A stretch of 43,229 nucleotides of DNA, from assembly GCF_963678635.1 (NCBI RefSeq), contig NW_026971175.1:1-43229 (forward strand). The letters run 5' to 3'. The position numbers and the translations under genes were made by a program. Below, piece by piece: positions 1-10,142 of this stretch; position 1 is the stretch's first letter, and every line of letters starts with the position of its first letter. The DNA is from Symsagittifera roscoffensis (Eukaryota; Xenacoelomorpha; Acoela; Convolutidae). The notes beneath the pieces are model-generated. The model did no database searches, was not told the DNA's origin, and saw only the letters and a list, made by a program, of their open reading frames with translations.

Positions 1-15
1 CGAGAATAGAGTTTG

Positions 16-3000
16 ATTCAAGTGTCATAAAAGAGGATATGTGTCGAAACAGTGCAGAGAAAACTTAGGCAGCAGACGAGATAGTGAAGACAAAGCTCAA
101 AAAATTCAGTGCTATGAGTGCAAGAAGTTTGGACATATTGCAAAATCTTGTCAAGGAAAGAAAAATTTCATTAGTAAGACTAAACGAGAACAACAGAACC
201 TAGCAGCTGAAACAGAGGCTCATTTTAGTTTTCTGAGTGGAGTGTCTACGGGCGAGGACTTAGTTGTAGACTCTGGAGCTACCAGTAATTTGTTTTAGGA
301 TCGAGACATGTTTGTTAGTTTAGATGAGAACTTCAAAGGATCGGTTAGCAATGCAAATTTCTCTGAATCAAAAATTTTAGGGAAACGTGAAGTTAGATCC
401 AGAATGAAAGATGAGAAAGGCGAGTTTAAGATGATTGACCTGAAGGATACTTTGTACATTCCTGAAAACTCAAGAAATTTGCTGAGTGTATCAAAAATGA
501 AGAAAGCAGAAGCAGAAATTGTTTTTGGTGCGAGCTCGTTTGTTCGCCAGGGAAATGGTTCAGTTTACCCATCAAGAGAGGAAAGTGGTCTCTTTTTATG
601 GGGCACATTCGTAGGAAAAAACGAGTTTTATGTAGTTAGTAACTTGAAACAATGGCATTGCAGAATGGGTCATAAAAATTACAAAAAATGAAGTCATTTG
701 GAGCAACATGTTGAAGGCATGAAGATAAGTGATTTTAAAATTGAGAATTTTGAAATTTGCGAGTTGAATAAAGCAAAAAAGAAGCCAATCCCGAAAGATT
801 TTTATACCAGGGCAACCAAGATACTAGATATTGTTCACACAGATACTTTAGGTCCTTTCAACACGATAGCAGAGGATGGACATAGATATGCTATAGGTTT
901 TGTGGACACTTTTCCTAGATATCTAAAAATTTATTTCTTGAAGACGAGAGATGAGGCAACAGAAAAGTTGGAAAGGTTCATAGCAGACATAGAAGTCCCT
1001 CAGACTTTAGTTTCAGACGGCGCAGGAGAGTACATTGGTCAGGATTTTAAGCGAGTTTGAAGGAAACAAAAAATAAGACTGGAGACATCGGCTCCTATAC
1101 CCCTCAAGAGAACGGAAAGATAGAAAAGGTGTGGGAACAATTACTCCAAAGGCTCGCTGCATGATTTCTGATGCAAATTTTTTGAAAACTTATCGGCCTT
1201 ATGCTCTTAATATGGCTACTAATCTCAAAAATATGTGCTTTCATTTTACTATAGGCAAAACACCCTACGTGTCTCTGTATGGAGAAAAACCCAAACTTAA
1301 TTTTGTGAAAATTTTTGGGTGTGTAGCGTATAGTTTTGTGGAAAAACAGTTTCGCAAAAAACTAGACAAAAACTCTAAAAGCAAAATTTTCCTGGGGACA
1401 TTGGAAAATAGTAAAGCTTATCTGATAGGAATTGAGAGTGAATAAAAACTCAAAGTGCAAAAATCTAGAAACGCTAGTTTTGGTGAATCTAAGTTCTACT
1501 TTGAGAAAAACTGACGAAGAAGAAAGAGTAGGTGATATCGTATTTTTTGGAGAAGTTCTCAAAAATATACCAAAGAGCGCTAAGGAAGCTTTAGTAGACC
1601 CTGATTGGCATGAAGCAATGAAAAACAAGTTTGATTAATTAGAGAAAAACAAAGTTTGGGAACTAGTTAGAAATAGAGGAGTGAAGCCTATAGGCAGCAG
1701 ATGGCATTTTGCTTTGAAGTACGGACCTGATGGTGAAATTTCCAGGTTTAAGGCTAGGTTTGTTGCTAAAGGTTTTAGCCAAGTTGAGGGAAGGGATTTT
1801 CACGAAACGTGTTCGCCTACAGCCAAGATGTCGACCATCAGAATAGTCCTGAGCTTAGCATCTCAAATTAGGTATCAGTTGAGACAGTCAAACATTAAAA
1901 CTGCATTCTTGAATACAAAACTTGGTGAAGTTATTCTTATGAAGCAACCAGAAGGGTTCGAGAAGCTTGATGAAGAAAGAAAAACCTCTAGTTTGTCTTC
2001 TAAAGAAAAGTCTTTTTGGACTGAAGCAGTCAGGTAGAAACTGACATAGGACTGTAAAAAGCTATCTTGAGAAATTAGATTTTGAAAATTTAGTTTTTGA
2101 TGAGTGCTTGTTTGTTAGGAGGATTGTGGGAGAGATAGAACATTTAATTTGTTTGTGGGTTGATGATATAGTGGTTTGTGGAGCAGACACAATTTTCTGT
2201 AGCTGGTTTGAAAACAATATCTCTAAAAAATTTGAGATAAGCGAGATAAGTGATCTTAAATGGTTCTTAGGAATGAAAATTGATTACTCAGGAAACTAAA
2301 TAAGGATAAGCCAGGAGAAATAGGTTGAAAAATTGATATCAAAATTTAAGATGATTGAAGCAAAGCCGATAACAACCCCTTTTGGTGAAAACAAAAAACT
2401 GACAAAAGAAGATTGTCCTTTAATAGGTAGCATAGAACAAGAAAATAAAAAAAAACTGTGACTATCGAGGACTTGTTGGTTGTCCAAATTACCTGGCTTT
2501 ATCAACTAGACCCGACATTTGCTTTGCAGCAAATCCTCTAAGTTTTTTTTGTGGAAAACCCTGGTGAAAAGCATTCGAAAGCCGGAAAAAATTGTCTTAG
2601 ATATCTGCTAGGAACAAAAAAATTACCTTTAGTATATAGGAGGGATAAGGCCTTGAATCTTGTTAGATATTCGGATGCGGACTGGGCTGGAAATATAGAC
2701 AATAGGAGAAGTACCTTAGGATATTGTTTTAACCTCAGTGACAACTCAGGCGTAATAAGTTGGTCTAGCAGACTTCAGCGTTGTGTATCACCTTCAACAG
2801 CCGAAGCAGAACACAATGCTATGGTCGAAACAGTAAAGGAAGGAATTCATTTACAGGGCATAGTTAGCGACTTAGACATAACTTGTAATAGGCCTTTAGA
2901 AGTTTTCGTTGATAACCAAGCTTGTATTGCCCTTAGTAAACATTCAATCAATGAACCACGGAAAGACGAAGCATTTTGCCATAAAACTACACTTCTTTCG

Positions 3001-3133
3001 AGAGTTAGTTGAACAGAAGAAGGTGACCTTCACATTTTTACCAACAGCAAACATGCCTGCAGACGCATTGACGAAAAACTTGGGAAGACGCAAAACTGCA
3101 TTTTTCCGAGACATTTTACTAGGAACCACCTAA
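16..3133 (+). pseudogene. Ty1/copia retrotransposon gag-pol polyprotein, decayed
   Basis: Gag zinc knuckles come first: one degenerate at 16-56 and a full CCHC (CYECKKFGHIAKSC) near 115-160. Then follow the aspartic protease active site (VVDSGATSNL, about 263-292), the GAG-pre-integrase motif WHCRMGH (655), integrase with HTDTLGP (838) and VSDGAGEY (1013), reverse transcriptase with KARFVAKGFSQ (1750) and the catalytic LWVDDIVV (2153), and RNase H with YSDADWAG (2668), STAEAE (2794) and VDNQACIAL (2909). The order protease-integrase-RT-RNase H is the copia order. The frame is broken by stops at 296-298, 689-691, 1058-1060, 1443-1445, 1636-1638 and 2297-2299, and by frameshifts near 1110-1140, 2038-2100 and 2456-2550. 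One cysteine of the integrase HHCC finger is replaced (CELN). The copy is dead. The 5' LTR and gag N-terminus lie left of the window. Confidence 0.95.
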
Positions 3134-3137
3134 TTTG

Positions 3138-3878
3138 AAAGGCGGGGTATTTGATTTTAATTGCTGCTGGAACTATCACCCAAATCTCATTAATTCACTC
3201 CTATTTAATCAACCGTTTGTCGCTACAATAACCTTGATATTGCCGACCCAGAGGGTCCCCCATTTGGCATTTTTTCAGAAATCCTTTTTTGGCCGACCGA
3301 CCCTAAAAATAATTTTTTAAAGACGCCGATAATTTCTAATTTTGAGTGGGAGCGCACGCCAAAAAAAAGCTTTTTTTTGTCAAAATTTTCCAAAAGTGAC
3401 CATAAAAACAGTTTTTTTACCTGTTTTTTCAAAAATTTGCCTGCGTCTTTTAAGTGCTTTAGGAGAGCTCGGAAAATCAATTTGGTCGACCAAAAAAAAT
3501 GTCAAGATTTGCGAACATTTTTTGAAAATCCGCTGCCCTCTAGAAAACCCTAGATCCGCTGTTCAAGACACAGTTTGCACTTTTTTCTCATTCTGGAAAG
3601 TTTTCCCACTCGTAAGTTACTCCGCCACGTTTTTTACAATTTCTGGGATTGTTTGTCGTGTTTCTGTTTCATTTCTCTAGAAATCTTTCTCATATAAATC
3701 TTTTTTCCTGTTTTTTTTGGTTTTGATTTGTCAATGCTATAAACGGTTTCTGTTTTATTCTGCTCGCTCATCTCATAATCGATGTATTTGCCATGGTGCG
3801 TACCTGTTATGTACCTACGGCTGATTGGATTTTCAATTATTTTTGTGTGTTTTGGCAATCTCCATAAAATATTCACAA
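3138..3878 (+). other. Polypurine-like tract and possible 3' LTR region of the copia element; no gene
   Basis: A purine-rich run (3138-3147, aaaggcgggg) directly follows the end of RNase H, where a copia element has its polypurine tract, so a 3' LTR could start near 3149-3152. The second LTR is outside the window, so the LTR end cannot be set by comparison. The stretch is T-rich with no convincing gene. It contains a 14-bp perfect palindrome at 3481-3494 (tttggtcgaccaaa). Confidence 0.35.
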
Positions 3879-4580
3879 TTTTTACTTGCGGTTATCTTTT
3901 TTTAATAGTGATCTTAGGTTCTCCGTTAGGCTTAGTATTATTGGAGTTTTTTATGGATTCTTACTGCCCACAAATGATCTTAACTGTTTCAAGGTTCTTG
4001 CATATTTCACTTTCAGAATGGTTTCATTTCGCGTTATATTTGGTGTTATTTTGTCCTCTGACAAAATGTCTTCTATCCAGTTCTAATCGCTGTTGAAGAA
4101 AGCCACTATTAGAAGTTTGTAGAGGTAATTGTTTCATAACTTTGTTGACCAATTTATCATGTTATTATTAGCCACCTTTTGATACTACTGGAGTATCATC
4201 AAGGAAACAGAAGCTACTTTCTGCACTGCATTTTTACTTGCGGTTATCTTTTTTTAATAGTGATCTTAGGTTCTCCGTTAGGCTTAGTATTATTGGAGTT
4301 TTTTATGGATTCTTACTGCCACAAATGATCTTAACTGTTTCAAGGTTCTTGCATATTTCACTTTCAGAATGGTTTCATTTCGCGTTATATTTGGTGTTAT
4401 TTTGTCCTCTGACAAAATGTCTTCTATCCAGTTCTAATCGCTGTTGAAGAAAGCCACTATTAGAAGTTTGTAGAGGTAATTGTTTCATAACTTTGTTGAC
4501 CAATTTATCATGTTATTATTAGCCACCTTTTGATACTACTGGAGTATCATCAAGGAAACAGAAGCTACTTTCTGCACTGA
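3879..4580. repeat. 351/352-bp tandem duplication, two nearly identical copies
   Basis: The sequence at 3879-4230 is repeated at 4231-4580. The only clear internal difference is a one-base deletion in the second copy (actgcccac against actgccac, near 4318). Short open frames in both copies are simply duplicated and have no recognisable protein similarity. The near-identity points to a recent local duplication. Confidence 0.9.
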
Positions 4581-4601
4581 TAAGAGTTATATTCATAGCT
4601 C

Positions 4602-5251
4602 GGTGATATATTACAATAGGTGGTAGGTTCAATTTGAATAGATGGATTGCTTTTTTTATACTTCGCACATTATTTATAACTTGTTTAAAAAACCAATTTT
4701 TTGGCAAAAGTTGATTTGAATCTACTTTGAATTTTTTGAATTTTTGAATAGCATTTCATCTGGCAGAGTAATGTATTTGCAAAAACTATCTTATAATAAT
4801 AATAATTGTAGTTCCGGCGAATCGCAGAGGAGCTATCAGTAGGCCTTAACAGTCCTGTCAAGGATAGTCCGTTTGTATTATTTCCCCACATTCCAGACTG
4901 TGTTATTTTTTTGAGCGAAGCTCTTTTTTGCGAATCAAGGCCGTTTTTGTGCGTCTAGAACTTTCACGTGGTACCACTTTTGCTGCCAAATTTGGTCAGG
5001 TTGTGGTAGACCTGAAGCTAGAGGTCAAGTGAGAGCTCGTCCTCACACACTATCATTGCCATGGCATGGGATCGATTACACGATCTGACGATTCTAAAGT
5101 GAACGCCTTACCACTATGCTAAGTGCCCCCTAACTTAATAGTAGTATAATTGATTGGAAATGAAATGACTATATCTTATAGTTTTCAAATTATAGTTTTC
5201 AAATTTAACATGCACTACACTCAAAACTACCACCTATTGTAACATATCACC
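4602..5251. mobile_element. Non-autonomous DNA transposon, 650 bp, 25-bp inverted ends and 8-bp target duplication
   Basis: The left end (4602-4626, ggtgatatattacaatagg then tggtag) and the reverse complement of the right end (5227-5251) match at 24 of 25 bases. Directly outside both ends is the same 8-mer, CATAGCTC (4594-4601 and 5252-5259), a perfect target-site duplication. There is no transposase inside. An 8-bp duplication fits the hAT, P or Merlin superfamilies. The GG start does not look like a typical hAT end, so the family is left open. A tRNA-derived SINE is nested inside. Confidence 0.8.
4790..5130 (-). mobile_element. tRNA-derived SINE with (ATT)n tail
   Basis: Read on the minus strand from 5130, the first 70 bases look like a degenerate tRNA. 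An A-box-like TAGCATAGTGG lies at 5121-5111, and a B-box-like GTAATCGATCC lies at 5079-5069, in the spacing of an internal RNA polymerase III promoter. A unique body follows, and the element ends in an (ATT)n run at about 4808-4791. Head, body and simple-repeat tail are the standard SINE build. The acceptor stem no longer pairs, so this is not a working tRNA gene. An imperfect duplication (ttaagttag beside the 5' end, tataagatag beside the tail) may flank it. Confidence 0.7.
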
Positions 5252-5259
5252 CATAGCTC

Positions 5260-5927
5260 TTTGAAACTCCGATGGCCTGTCTGTCAAAGTAGAGTAACTG
5301 ATTTGATTTCTATTTTCTATTGCTTTCAACCGTTTATGTTAAAGTTACCCAGTTCGCTGGGTCTGCGTTCTACAGAATTGAATATAGGCTTACTTTATTT
5401 CCAAGGTCAAGAATTTTACTGGGAGCCTTTTTTTAAACAATTGGCTCACCTAAACCAACTGTTCATCCATATTAGGCATTTAGTATTTGTTGAAAACTTA
5501 TCTGGTTATCGATTTTGCACCTGGTGCAGTTTACTCGAGTCGTCGACTTATAGAGTAATTTTGAGTGGCACAATCAAACATTAACTTAGTGAATTGTCCA
5601 GTTTTGTTATATACTTTTTGCTGAGTTCATATTCGATGTTGCTGCAATTGTATTGCTTAAGTTTGATTTTGAAAAACTAGCATGGTTTGTTTTCTATGCT
5701 CAAGCTCAAGTATGATGACCTCAAAGAAACTTTCGTTGGAGCTAGTAAAATCATAACTTTTATCAAAAAAAATTTCATCTAACAGTTTATCGAAATCATA
5801 CTTGGGCTGGTCTTTTAGTCAACCAAAATTTGGCCATCGAAAGGGCAGCTCTTTAACAAATATATTTAAACCACTTTGCAGATCTCGTCTTTTTGAATTC
5901 AGAAGCAAAAACTGAATTGAACTACTG
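5260..5927. other. No gene recognised
   Basis: A 107-codon open frame on the plus strand (5261-5584) has no motif or composition that supports it as a protein. I see only unassigned AT-rich sequence here. Confidence 0.5.
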
Positions 5928-7059
5928 CCCGGGTTGACCAAAAATGCTTATCATACAATTCTCATAAATGGGAAATGTCTTTTCATACAATTCCATACGT
6001 ACAGAAAATTGTATGAAAACTCTATGATAAAAATTTTCCCATAAATGAAAATTGTATGACAAACATTTTTGCCATAAATGGAAATTGTATGATTAAAAAT
6101 TTGTCATTTATGAAAATTGTATGACAAACAGTTTTTGGAAAAAAAATTTCAAGTGCGGCACCAATTATATTAAAGCCCATCTAATAAGCCGTTCAATCTG
6201 CGAACAGAGAAGAAAACCTAGAAAAAAAAAGTTTTTTTAAGAAGTTGCAACCTCAGTTTGTTAATTTTCTGCAGGAGATCCTCTCAACTCTTTAGAGAGC
6301 AGCAATGTCCTAATCATAATCTTAAGGGGGAAGTACTGGAAAAGGTGTTATATCAAAAAAAAAAATTTAAACTTGCTTATCTGGGAGAAAACTTCCGGCA
6401 AATCTCTCCAACATCGTGAATTCACTACTTCTTACATCCACTAATGCATTTTCTATAAAGGACATTATTACACCTGCGAGAAAACAGAAAAAGCGGTCGA
6501 ATCATGAGTCGAGCACCTCAGCCCGGTATGGAATTGTAAAATGTAAATTTTGTCTGCTTGAAAGAAAAATAAAATTTATCAATTTTTTTCTTATTTGATT
6601 TTTTTTCTATGGAAAACGAGTAATTTACATAAATTATAGGACATAAGTACCTTATTAGAAATCTTAATAATCCTAAATGGTGACAGATTCCAGAAAAAGT
6701 CACTTACATCAAACCATTTCCGAGAGAAAAAAATTAAACAAAATTTCTACTTTTTCGTTCTTGGTTGCTTCTCTTTTACTTGGATTTGAACGGATTTGTT
6801 TTCGCAATTTGTTCTCATCCTTCAGAAAAAATGAACAAGAAGTTTTCACATTTCATTTGAAGTTTTCATTAACAGGTTTGCAAAAAATTTTGAAAAAATT
6901 ATCCCTTTTGGCGAAAATGCTTGTCATACAATTATCACATATGGAAATTGTATGGTAAGCATTTTCTCCATACATTTGATGTATGGAATTGTATGATAAT
7001 GATTTTTGTTGTATGGAATTGTATGATAAGCATTTTCGGTGTGTGGAGGTCAACCCGGG
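5928..7059. mobile_element. Fold-back type non-autonomous element with repeat-filled ends
   Basis: The stretch starts with CCCGGGTTGACC (5928-5939) and ends with its exact reverse complement (7048-7059). Just inside each end lies a cluster of a short motif close to aattgtatgataagcatttt: about six copies at 5941-6135 and four at 6915-7036, in both orientations. The two ends can therefore fold on one another at many registers. The interior (6140-6910) holds no protein that I recognise. Flanking TG dinucleotides (5926-5927, 7060-7061) could be a target duplication but are too short to trust. Family unknown. Confidence 0.65.
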
Positions 7060-8720
7060 TGTTTAGTTTTTTGTGCACAATGTTTTCGCTGAATTACTTA
7101 CGCCTGGTGAATTATCCCGAACAAAAAAATTACTCCAAACTGAATTGAGGCAGTCGCTTCGTTTTTCGATTACTCAAAGTTTCACACTTGATGTTAAGTG
7201 TTGTGGTTTTTCGATTTTTCAGTATAAACTCCAGTGCACGCTCGCAGAAGGAATGAATGTGTGGAAATGTGCCAACCAATCGAGCTCAGTGTTCACATTT
7301 TTGAAAGAAATAAGCGAAAAACTAGTCATTTTTGGACCCCTGATATGGCATAATTTATTTGGGATTTTTTTGCTTTTATGCTCTTACAAACATACCCCTC
7401 ACAGTACAGAATTGATGCTTTAGTCATTGTTTTAATTACAATAATTTAACTAATCGTAATCGAAGAAGAAGAAGTTCTAACTTACTCTAAAACGAGACGC
7501 TACATCTCAAGTTTTCGGCTGACTGAGCTTTCGTGATGTTGTTCTTTCACAGTTAAACTTAAATAAGAAGCAAACCTCGTTGATCTGAGCTGGTTTATAA
7601 AATGTTTTGTTGATTTCTACTAATTGTTCCGACATTCGATACGAAAGTAACGGCATATTTGTGCTCGGAACATTCAGGGCTTCGCCTTGATACGAGCAGT
7701 CTTGTTGTCTATTACTGCCTTATAGAGGATTCCAAACTTAATAAAATTCAACTTACATGGGATTGAAATTCTGTAAGTCCAGAAATCATCTCCATAGTTG
7801 GGTCTTCCATAAAAATAGGCGTAACTTTTTGGAGGATCAATTTTCCCATTCGGTCTGCAAACAAAACAGGTGCCTTTAATTTTAAATATACACAAAAACT
7901 TTTTTTTACAACAAACAGCTCAAAAAGAATTGTCATCGAAGCACAGACAGAGAAACAAAACAAATACTGGCTTCTTTTTTGAAAAAGCTTCAACTTGCAA
8001 ATTTCAGAGAAAAATGCAATTCTTAAGGCTCTTTGAAGTTGATGAGCAATTCATGATAGACACTTTCTTGAAAAAAAAACTAATTTGGGAAAGTGGGTCA
8101 AGGAAATTTTTATATTTCGCCTGAAAATCTTGATTTTGAATTCCATTTTCGAAAACGGAAATTGCTCACATTTTTTTCAGACTTATATTAGAGTATTCAC
8201 TACTTTCATGAACCCTTTGTTCTTCTTATTTTTGTCAAAGGGGGCAGTCAAAATTGTCCTGAAAAACTTAACAGAGTAAGCAAAAAATACATAGTTTTCA
8301 AAACAGATTAGCAAAACTTTGATTTTTGATTTTTTTTCTGTTTGGTTTTCCTTTAATACTGCCGTTTTCAGTATGAAGTACAAATTATCTAGTTTCAGTA
8401 ACGCTTGAAATCCACTGAAACCAAACTGCAAGGTGCAATTTATAATGGATTGATTCAATTTGTCTCGTATCTTTGTTATGATTAAATACTTTGAGCAGTT
8501 TTTATCACAAGTTGACCATAAAGGAACTAATCAAATCCCAAGACTTTCAAAAAAATGGTGGCAGCGGAAACATCTTTTCAATTCGAAGCCAGAACAATCT
8601 CAGTTTTCAAATTTTTAATTACTCTTCTTTGCATACAAAAAAACCTAACCAACAACTCCATGTTTCAATTTTTATCAACTAAATTCAGTCTTAGAAGTTC
8701 TTTTGCTCTGTTTCTAAATG
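7060..8720. other. Mostly non-coding; one candidate exon (listed separately)
   Basis: AT-rich sequence with several short open frames on both strands, none with a recognisable motif. Apart from the exon-like segment at 7757-7854, I see no supported feature. Confidence 0.5.
7757..7854 (-). CDS. Candidate 98-nt internal exon of an unidentified host gene
   Basis: On the minus strand this segment is preceded by a good 3' splice site (cctgttttgtttgcag, ending at 7855) and followed by a good 5' splice site (gtaagt, 7756-7751). Two frames are open across it. One reads as an ordinary protein with aromatic and proline residues (PPKSYAYFYGRPNYGDDF). I do not recognise the family, and no partner exon is clear. 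A second protein-like minus-strand reading at about 7500-7640 has weak splice signals. This would be the only host coding sequence in the window, and it could be chance. Confidence 0.3.
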
Positions 8721-8721
8721 T

Positions 8722-8950
8722 ACTAATGTAAACTTTAGTAGTATTGTATCGTGTCCCGGATCCTAAGGGGGGGTCTCACGTAAAGCAAAATCCTAGGAAA
8801 GGGGTCCTTAATTTTTTGGAGGACCCCTATCCTAGGACTTTGTAAATGAATGTAAGTTCCCTCCCCTAAAGTAAAAGACCCCCTCCTTAGGATCTTGTTA
8901 AGCTGAGCTTAACAACCGGCACCCGATACAATAATTCCTTCTAATTCCTT
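8722..8950. repeat. Left inverted repeat bracketing Polinton 1, with a palindromic core
   Basis: The core, 8744-8931, begins TTGTATCGTGTCCC and ends GGCACCCGATACAA, with TA on both sides, so it is itself near-palindromic. An inverted copy lies at 25079-25298. The similarity continues beyond the core on both sides: agtagta outside (8737-8743) and ttctaattcc inside (8939-8948) are both found at the other copy in inverted order. This makes a larger inverted pair, perhaps the divergent terminal repeats of the Polinton. Two inserted MITEs of one family remain possible. Confidence 0.6.
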
Positions 8951-9308
8951 TTAAAGTGGGCCCTTTTTCCGCGATAATTAAAGTTAATCGTCCTAATTCC
9001 TGTACTTTTCTTTTTCATCCTAGTTTCATGTGGATATCATTTCCTGGCTTTCTTTCTTTTCGTCAAAAATTTGTCATACTATTAAAGTTTGTTATTGAAA
9101 ACGAGCCTAAGGATTTCACTTATTTGTTTGAATTAACACTAGTTTAACTAGTTTATTTGCCTGAAGCTATTTATGTTAAAACAGTGATTGAGCTCAATGC
9201 GAGTATTTTATTTGTTGTAAATTGGTAAAAACCAAAACATATACAAGTCGAAGTATAAAAAGGACGAACAGTAAAAATAAAATCATCTAAAAATATATGT
9301 TTCAGACT
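8951..9308. other. No gene; left subterminal region of P1
   Basis: AT-rich sequence between the left inverted repeat and the first reading frame. A TATA-like string (tataaaaagg) lies near 9256 on the plus strand, but no plus-strand gene follows it. Confidence 0.4.
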
Positions 9309-9602
9309 TTAATGTTTATTGTTTTGGTTTTCTTTGCGCTGTTTTTTAGATGGTCGTTCTTCTGAAGCTTCAGATAAAATAAGTGGGTTATTTATAGGGG
9401 GACGTTCACGGAATCGGCTACTAGAAGCTTCTTCTTCTTGCAGCTCTGCTTCTGAGTAGGGCCACTGTAAACATCCCCAATCGGGAAGTTGAAAATCGGT
9501 AGAACTGTTATCAGTTTCATTGTATGAGTTGGCCCACTCGGTGTCCATGTAAATGTCTTCTAGAAAAGCATTTTCTTCAGCGGCTTTATGGCCAAAGGGC
9601 AC
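9309..9602 (-). CDS. Small acidic protein with basic C-terminal tail, unknown function
   Basis: This 97-codon open frame is rich in Asp, Glu and Ser in its first 75 residues and ends in a basic stretch (RPSKKQRKENQNNKH) that could be a nuclear localisation signal. The composition is unlike the random frames around it. It is the last frame at the polymerase end of P1, where Polintons often carry small lineage-specific genes. No homologue is recognised. No pRb-binding LxCxE motif is present, although a tryptophan-rich DWGCLQWPY segment is notable. An acidic domain joined to a nuclear signal would fit a transcription-modulating protein, but that is inference. Confidence 0.4.
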   Translation of the reverse strand: MPFGHKAAEENAFLEDIYMDTEWANSYNETDNSSTDFQLPDWGCLQWPYSEAELQEEEASSSRFRERPPINNPLILSEASEERPSKKQRKENQNNKH

Positions 9603-10001
9603 TGTCGAAATTCCGTCGAAAAATAGAAAACATTTTGAGTCGAATGCTGATAATGCAAATTGTTTTGCTTAACTGTCATATTGGTGTGACCTTTCGAAAC
9701 TATATTATAGTTTTACACTCTCATTTTTTTTTCTAGTGAATAACGTGTCCCTACAGTTTGGTGGACCTGTTCTTTCTGTGCACTCCGTTTAATTCCTTTG
9801 GCTCTAAATTTTTGAGTGAATTCTAAACAGAAGCAAAATTATTACTCTTTTCTACAACGCAGGGGATAGTTTCATTTCACTTCAGCAACTCGATTTATAC
9901 CGAACAAAATTTGATTCATTTTACCAAAAAAGAGCAGAAGACTCTAAATTATGATTAAAAAAGAGGAAAAGAGAGGGAATATGTTGTCAGATAAATCAAC
10001 G

Positions 10002-10031
10002 TTTAGGCAACATTGTATAATGTTGCCTAAA
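10002..10031. other. Perfect 13-bp stem, 4-nt loop hairpin
   Basis: tttaggcaacatt (10002-10014) is followed by a gtat loop and the exact reverse complement (10019-10031). It lies about 110 bp past the end of the polymerase reading frame. It could act at a 3' end or in replication, or be a small insertion. Confidence 0.6.
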
Positions 10032-10142
10032 TCAGCTAAATGCCCATAGTTTAATGCAACAATTCAAGGGGGGTAGGGAGGTTGGTGGTGGTAATTTTGT
10101 TCTGTAAAAGGTAGGAATGGGGGTGGAAGGGTGGCTTAAATT

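Noticed and set aside
5061-5130. Functional tRNA gene
   Set aside because: The acceptor stem does not pair, and the sequence continues into a SINE body and ATT tail.
5941-6135. Regular short repeats resembling a CRISPR array
   Set aside because: The repeats are imperfect, occur in both orientations, lack spacers of fixed length, and sit at the ends of an inverted-repeat element in a eukaryotic genome.
9309-9602. Retinoblastoma-binding (LxCxE) oncoprotein-like gene
   Set aside because: No LxCxE motif is present. Only the acidic composition and the position are suggestive.
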